64,000 nt of DNA from an uncultured Pelagibacteraceae bacterium (GTDB lineage: Bacteria; Pseudomonadota; Alphaproteobacteria; Pelagibacterales; Pelagibacteraceae): assembly GCA_902534465.1 (NCBI GenBank), contig CACAPU010000002.1, positions 121,930 to 185,929 on the forward strand. The letters run 5' to 3'. A program made the translations under genes and the position numbers. Each line of letters begins with the position of its first letter. The stretch's first letter is position 1. This document shows, in pieces, positions 59,839 through 64,000 of the stretch. The notes below the pieces were generated by a model. That model ran no database searches, was not told the origin of the DNA, and worked only from the letters and a program-made list of their open reading frames with translations.

Positions 59839-60939
59839 ATGAACATTAGACCCTTTAGGGAAATAAAAAGAAGAAAAACAAAAGAAATTAATGTTGGCAA
59901 AGTAAAAGTTGGAGGAGACAATCCAATTTCTGTTCAATCAATGACCAATACTTTAACAAAAGATGTTAAAGAAACTATAAATCAAATCAAGCAAATTGAG
60001 GAAGTGGGAGCTGATATCGTAAGGGTATCATGTCCAGACGAAGACTCAACTAAAGCACTGAGAGATATTATTAAAAATACTACTATACCTATAGTTGCTG
60101 ATATACATTTTCACTATAAAAGAGCAATAGAAGCAGCAGAGAGTGGGGCTGCTTGCCTTAGAATTAACCCCGGAAATATTGGAGATAAAAAAAAAATTAA
60201 AGAAGTAATTTCTGCTGCAAAAAATAATAATTGTTCAATTAGAATTGGTGTTAATGCTGGATCTTTAGAAAAAGACTTATTAGAAAAATATAAAGAACCT
60301 TGTCCAGAAGCTCTAGTGGAGAGCGCATTAAGAAATATTAGTATTGTTGAAGACTTTGACTTTTATGAATTTAAAGTGAGCGTCAAATCCTCTGATGTAT
60401 TTTTATCTATTGAAGCTTATAGACAACTTTCTAAGGTAACTGATTATCCACTACATCTAGGTATCACTGAGGCAGGCACATTTTTACCTGGTAGTATAAA
60501 ATCCTCTATTGGTTTTGGATCACTTCTTATGAGTGGTATTGGAGACACTATAAGAGTTTCTTTATCGGACGACCCCGTAGAAGAAATAAAAGTTGGAAAT
60601 GAAATACTTAAATCACTTAATTTACGAAATAGAGGGGTAAAAATTATTTCCTGCCCATCTTGTGCTAGGCAAGCTTTTAATGTAATTGAAACTGTTAAAG
60701 AGCTAGAAGATAGATTGTCCCATATAAAAACTCCTATTTCTTTGTCTATAATTGGATGCGTAGTTAATGGACCAGGGGAAGCAGCTCAAACGGATATTGG
60801 TATTACTGGCGGAGGAAAGGGCAATAACATGCTTTATTTAAATGGAGTTGAAAGTGAAAAAATATCAAGTGAAGAGATGATTTCTAAAGTTGTACGATTG
60901 GTAGAAGAAAAAGCAGAAGAAATCGAAAAAGCCAAATAA
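59839..60939 (+). CDS. ispG: 4-hydroxy-3-methylbut-2-enyl-diphosphate synthase
   Basis: A 366-residue bacterial GcpE. The N-terminal TIM barrel ([47 protein letters not shown]) is followed by the [4Fe-4S] domain with Cys in [11 protein letters not shown] and [11 protein letters not shown], and the conserved Glu in GPGEA. It reduces MEcPP to HMBPP in the MEP isoprenoid route. It joins lysC and prfA closely, with TAATG into prfA. Confidence 0.96.
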   Translation: MNIRPFREIKRRKTKEINVGKVKVGGDNPISVQSMTNTLTKDVKETINQIKQIEEVGADIVRVSCPDEDSTKALRDIIKNTTIPIVADIHFHYKRAIEAAESGAACLRINPGNIGDKKKIKEVISAAKNNNCSIRIGVNAGSLEKDLLEKYKEPCPEALVESALRNISIVEDFDFYEFKVSVKSSDVFLSIEAYRQLSKVTDYPLHLGITEAGTFLPGSIKSSIGFGSLLMSGIGDTIRVSLSDDPVEEIKVGNEILKSLNLRNRGVKIISCPSCARQAFNVIETVKELEDRLSHIKTPISLSIIGCVVNGPGEAAQTDIGITGGGKGNNMLYLNGVESEKISSEEMISKVVRLVEEKAEEIEKAK

Positions 60940-62009
60940 TGGTACCTTTATCAAAAGTTCAAGATTTAATAACAAAACATTCCAAATTGGAAAAAGAGCT
61001 ATCCTCTCAAGAAATTGATAAAAAATCGTTTGCAGAGAAGTCAAAAGAATATTCTGATTTAAGTGACATTATAAAAGAAGCAGTTTCTTACTTTAATTTT
61101 CAGAAAAATAAAGACGAATTGGAAAATTTAATTAATGATAATGACACAGACAAAGAGATGAAAGATTTAGCAATAAGTGAACTTAATGAGCTTGAAAGAA
61201 ATAATGAATATAATGAAAAAAAAATCAAATTGTTCTTATTGCCCAAAGATGAAGCTGATACCAAAAATGCAATTATTGAAATTAGAGCTGGAACAGGAGG
61301 TTTGGAGGCAAGTTTATTTGCATCTGACTTATTTAAAATGTATGAAAAAGTGAGTCAAAAAAAAAAATGGTTGATTGAAGTTATATCTATTTCAAAAAGT
61401 GATGCAGGTGGATTGAAAGAAGTAATTGCATCCATTAAGGGTAAAAATATTTACTCCTCATTAAAATATGAAAGCGGTGTTCATAGGGTTCAAAGAGTTC
61501 CGGATACAGAAACTCAGGGGAGAGTTCATACATCTGCTGCCACAGTAGCTGTAATGCCTGAAGCTGAGGATGTGGATGTGAAAATAGAGGATAAGGATTT
61601 GAGAATTGATGTATTTAGAAGTAGTGGTCCAGGTGGCCAAAGTGTAAATACAACTGACTCTGCTGTCAGAATTACTCATATACCCACTGGTATAGTTGTA
61701 AGCCAGCAAGATGAAAAATCACAAATAAGGAACAAAGAAAAAGGTTTAAAAATTCTGAGGTCAAGAATTTATGAAGTTGAGCGCCAAAAGAGGGATGAAG
61801 AAAGATCAATAGATAGAAAAAGTAAAATTGGTACAGGAGATAGATCAGAAAGAATAAGAACATATAATTTCCCTCAAGGCAGAGTTACGGATCATAGAAT
61901 TAATTTAACTTTACACAAATTATCTGAGTTTATGGAAGGAGAGATATTTGATGAGATGATAGAAAATTTGGTTATTCAAGCGCAGGAAAATGAACTAAGC
62001 AATATATAA
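60939..62009 (+). CDS. prfA: Peptide chain release factor 1
   Basis: A 356-residue class I release factor. The peptidyl-hydrolysis GGQ motif is at 232-234 in [13 protein letters not shown]. The codon-recognition tripeptide, PAT or PVT in typical RF1, reads PDT at 188-190 ([16 protein letters not shown]). It terminates at UAA and UAG; UGA is also used as a stop in this window. It is followed 2 bp later by prmC, which methylates the GGQ Gln, the usual pair. Confidence 0.95.
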   Translation: MVPLSKVQDLITKHSKLEKELSSQEIDKKSFAEKSKEYSDLSDIIKEAVSYFNFQKNKDELENLINDNDTDKEMKDLAISELNELERNNEYNEKKIKLFLLPKDEADTKNAIIEIRAGTGGLEASLFASDLFKMYEKVSQKKKWLIEVISISKSDAGGLKEVIASIKGKNIYSSLKYESGVHRVQRVPDTETQGRVHTSAATVAVMPEAEDVDVKIEDKDLRIDVFRSSGPGGQSVNTTDSAVRITHIPTGIVVSQQDEKSQIRNKEKGLKILRSRIYEVERQKRDEERSIDRKSKIGTGDRSERIRTYNFPQGRVTDHRINLTLHKLSEFMEGEIFDEMIENLVIQAQENELSNI

Positions 62010-62011
62010 AA

Positions 62012-62854
62012 ATGAATTACAATGAAATTTTAAAAAATGGCGAAAATTTTTTAAGAAAAAATAATATTAAAAACTCTTATTTGGACGCTGAGTTGATTTT
62101 AACAAAAGTTGTAAATAGAAAAAGAGAGGAAATACTGTTAAATACTCATAAAAAATTAGAAAATAGAGATATACAAAAGTTTAAAAACTACTTGTTAAGA
62201 AGAAAATATAAAGAACCAATTGCTTATATTCTTGGTTTTAAATATTTTTGGAAACATAAGTTTTTAACTAACAAATCTGTTTTAATTCCTAGACCAGATA
62301 CTGAATTAATTATTGAAGAATCTCTTAATTGTTTGCCATATAATAACTCTAAGAAAATTTTAGATATTGGAACTGGATCGGGTTGTATAATAATTTCTTT
62401 AATGAAAGAAAGGCCAAAATGTAAAGCAACAGGGATAGATATATCTTTAAAAGCATTAAATGTTGCGAAAAGTAATGCAAAATTACATCAATTAGAAAAT
62501 AAAATTAATTTTATAAATATCGATATTGACAAATATAATTCTTATAACTATGATTTAATTATATCTAATCCTCCATACATTAATAATATTGATTTTAAGA
62601 GATTAGATGATGATATAAAAATCCATGAACCCAAAGTTGCCTTATCTGGAGGTTGTGATGGATTTAGAGATATTAGAAAAGTAATTAAAAAAAGTAGTAA
62701 ATTGTTAAAAATAAATGGAAAATTAATACTTGAGATTGGACATAAACAAAAGTTTAAATCTATAAAAATTCTAAATGAAAACGGTTTCTATATTAACAAA
62801 ATATCAAGAGATTTATCTGGAAAAGATAGATGTATTATAAGCACTAAAACTTAA
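62012..62854 (+). CDS. prmC: Release factor glutamine methyltransferase
   Basis: A 280-residue SAM methyltransferase. The N-terminal helical domain leads to EPIAYILGFKYFWKHKF, LIPRPDTELIIEESL, motif I ILDIGTGSGCIIISL, and the catalytic NPPY in LIISNPPYINNI. It methylates the Gln of the GGQ motif in RF1/RF2. Directly downstream of prfA. The second half is very Lys/Ile/Asn-rich but no motif is lost. Confidence 0.95.
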   Translation: MNYNEILKNGENFLRKNNIKNSYLDAELILTKVVNRKREEILLNTHKKLENRDIQKFKNYLLRRKYKEPIAYILGFKYFWKHKFLTNKSVLIPRPDTELIIEESLNCLPYNNSKKILDIGTGSGCIIISLMKERPKCKATGIDISLKALNVAKSNAKLHQLENKINFINIDIDKYNSYNYDLIISNPPYINNIDFKRLDDDIKIHEPKVALSGGCDGFRDIRKVIKKSSKLLKINGKLILEIGHKQKFKSIKILNENGFYINKISRDLSGKDRCIISTKT

Positions 62855-62856
62855 AA

Positions 62857-63237
62857 ATGAATAATTTCAAAAATAATAACAGAAGAGGAAGATTTAAATC
62901 TAATGGAGATAGAAGTTTCAGAAGAAACGGGAATGGACATAAAACTGGCGGAGATTTTAACAATGGATCTTCTTTTAAAAGAAGACATCCAGGAAAAAAT
63001 AATCAAAACGCTGCAAAGTTAGTTGAAAAATATAATGATCTCGCAAGGGAGGCTCTTTCAAATGGAGACAAAATTCTATCAGAAAATTATTTACAGCACT
63101 CAGAACATTTTTCAAGAATTCTGATTTCACAAGAAAATTATAGAAATCAAAATGAAAATTTAAGTGAAAATAATTCTAATAATCAAATAAAAGTTGAAAA
63201 AGAAAGCCAAGATGCTGAAGAGCAGACAACAAAATAA
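62857..63237 (+). CDS. DUF4167 domain protein (basic, RNA-binding-like N-terminus)
   Basis: A 126-residue protein. The N-terminal half is disordered and rich in Arg, Asn, Gly, Ser and Phe (NNRRGRFKSNGDRSFRRNGN), resembling RGG-type RNA-binding segments. The conserved DUF4167 core follows: AKLVEKYNDLAREALSNGDK, ILSENYLQHSEHFSRIL. The tail is acidic. The family follows prmC in many Alphaproteobacteria and has no established function; RNA binding is inference. It overlaps nothing; 1 bp before the convergent M23 gene. Confidence 0.88.
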   Translation: MNNFKNNNRRGRFKSNGDRSFRRNGNGHKTGGDFNNGSSFKRRHPGKNNQNAAKLVEKYNDLAREALSNGDKILSENYLQHSEHFSRILISQENYRNQNENLSENNSNNQIKVEKESQDAEEQTTK

Positions 63238-63238
63238 C

Positions 63239-64000
63239 TTACATCTTGGATATTAGTTCAGATTTTAAAACTTCTATTTTAATCTTATTAACCTCAAAAG
63301 TTTTACGCTGATCTCCTTTTAATATCTTTCCAGACGGTAGCTTAAGTTTTTGTGAATTTATTTTTCTTCCGTTTTCAATTACTTCGTAATGTAAATGAGG
63401 GCCAGTTGAAAGGCCTGTAGAGCCAACATAACCAATTATTTGACCCTGTTTAACTCTTGCTCCTTTTTTAATACCTCTTCCAAATTTTGACATGTGAGCA
63501 TAAACAGTTTGGTAAACCCTGTTGTGTTTTATCTTTACACAATTTCCCCCACCACCACACCACTTAGCTCTTGTAACAATTCCATCTCCGGACGCTAATA
63601 TAGGAGTACCCATTGGTGCTGCAAAATCTGTGCCAGTATGCATTTTTGTGAAACCTAAAATAGGATGTTTTCTTTTACCAAATGAAGAAGATAACCTTGC
63701 ACCATTTATTGGAGTCTTCATTAAAGTTTTTCTCATACTTTTTCCATTTTCATCAAAGTAATCAATTTTGTTTTTATCGTATTCGTGTCTGTAAAGTTTT
63801 AAATCCTCATTTTTCAAACTTAAGTTAGCAAAGATTATATTTCCACTTTCAATTATTTCCCCATCTTTGTTTAAAAATATTTCATATATCATTTGAAAAC
63901 TGTCGTTTTTCCAAATATCTCTCTGAAAATCAACTTGAAAACCATAAAGTCTTGCAAATTCTATAATAACATTAGGTTCTATATTTAAATCTAAAGCAGT
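63239..64000 (-). CDS. M23 family metallopeptidase (cut by window edge)
   Basis: The frame is open through the window end at 64000; the ATG at 63892 is internal, because the upstream codons read FARLYGFQVDFQRDIWKND without a stop. The M23 core is present: LSSSFGKRKHPILGFTKMHT, then HTGTDFAAPMG (first zinc His and Asp) and the GPHLHYEV motif (HxH zinc/catalytic). YAHMSKFGRGIKKGARVKQG is typical. The N-terminal part, often LysM or OapA-like, is missing. It probably cleaves peptidoglycan cross-links in the periplasm, alone or as an amidase activator. Confidence 0.92.
   Translation of the reverse strand, partial: TALDLNIEPNVIIEFARLYGFQVDFQRDIWKNDSFQMIYEIFLNKDGEIIESGNIIFANLSLKNEDLKLYRHEYDKNKIDYFDENGKSMRKTLMKTPINGARLSSSFGKRKHPILGFTKMHTGTDFAAPMGTPILASGDGIVTRAKWCGGGGNCVKIKHNRVYQTVYAHMSKFGRGIKKGARVKQGQIIGYVGSTGLSTGPHLHYEVIENGRKINSQKLKLPSGKILKGDQRKTFEVNKIKIEVLKSELISKM

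Noticed and set aside
63239..63892. A complete M23 gene starting at 63892
   Set aside because: The frame stays open to the window edge with peptidase-like sequence, so the real start is outside.
1..64000. CRISPR arrays, insertion sequences, prophage or defence genes
   Set aside because: No regularly spaced repeats, transposase, integrase, phage structural gene or restriction-type gene was seen. The MGME1-like nuclease has phage relatives but sits in a host gene context.

Overview
The window is a gene-dense, strongly A+T-rich chromosomal segment of an alphaproteobacterium, almost certainly a member of the SAR11 clade (Pelagibacterales). Reasons: very low G+C at all codon positions, Lys/Asn/Ile-rich proteins, intergenic gaps of mostly 0-130 bp, many stop-start overlaps of the TAATG kind, no mobile elements, and alphaproteobacterial markers and gene orders (gcrA, cobS/cobT, DUF2948-hisD, hisS-hisZ-hisG, dapD-dapE-argB near yidC, DUF1178, DUF4167). 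No stretch without a gene exceeds 300 bases; the longest is about 230 bases between a cold-shock gene and tRNA-His.

Layout. 1-4 kb: cobT (cut by the window edge), cobS, a J-domain protein, bolA, aroB, aroK. 4-8 kb: an unrecognised exported protein, then def-fmt-truA. 8-15.3 kb (minus strand): a SET-domain methyltransferase, a histone-deacetylase-family enzyme, dapE, dapD, a HAD phosphatase, argB, yidC, yidD, rnpA, rpmH. 15.4-24 kb: a TVP38-type membrane protein, tRNA-Thr, two tiny Lys-rich ORFs, dcd, murA, DUF2948, hisD, infA, tRNA-Phe, a cold-shock protein, tRNA-His, hisS, hisZ, hisG. 24-27.8 kb: three DNA-end-processing genes (an MGME1-like PD-(D/E)XK nuclease, rmuC, exonuclease I), then thioredoxin. 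27.8-40.4 kb (minus): folC, accD, trpA, trpB, trpF, pyrF, ihfB, rpsA, cmk, aroA, lptB, lptC, kdsD, an RNase D-like exonuclease. 40.4-47.4 kb: an NDUFA9-like reductase, a SHOCT protein, gcrA, an ABC-2 permease, argD, argF, cytochrome c, kdsB, pheA. 47.4-64 kb: SRP RNA, dnaX, ybaB, recR, malate synthase G, accA, secA, argJ, DUF1178, ubiG, lysC, ispG, prfA, prmC, DUF4167, and an M23 peptidase cut by the window edge.

The content is core biosynthesis: shikimate/aromatic amino acids (aroA, aroB, aroK, pheA, trpA, trpB, trpF), arginine (argB, argD, argF, argJ), lysine (lysC, dapD, dapE), histidine (hisD, hisG, hisZ), fatty-acid initiation (accA, accD), KDO/LPS (kdsD, kdsB, lptB, lptC), and translation, secretion and replication factors.

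No defence island, CRISPR array or prophage is visible. The unusual material lies inside familiar genes. The TrpA/TrpB pair lacks the canonical inter-subunit communication residues and has Asp for the catalytic Glu of TrpB. Cytidylate kinase has Ala in place of the P-loop Lys. AccA carries a C-terminal membrane anchor. tRNA-His lacks G-1 and sits 4 nt from a matching divergent hisS. An MGME1-like nuclease is grouped with rmuC and exonuclease I. SET and HDAC genes are neighbours. glcB has a near-leaderless promoter where the glycine riboswitch known from SAR11 would be expected. A start-codon-to-start-codon palindrome separates bolA from the J-domain gene.
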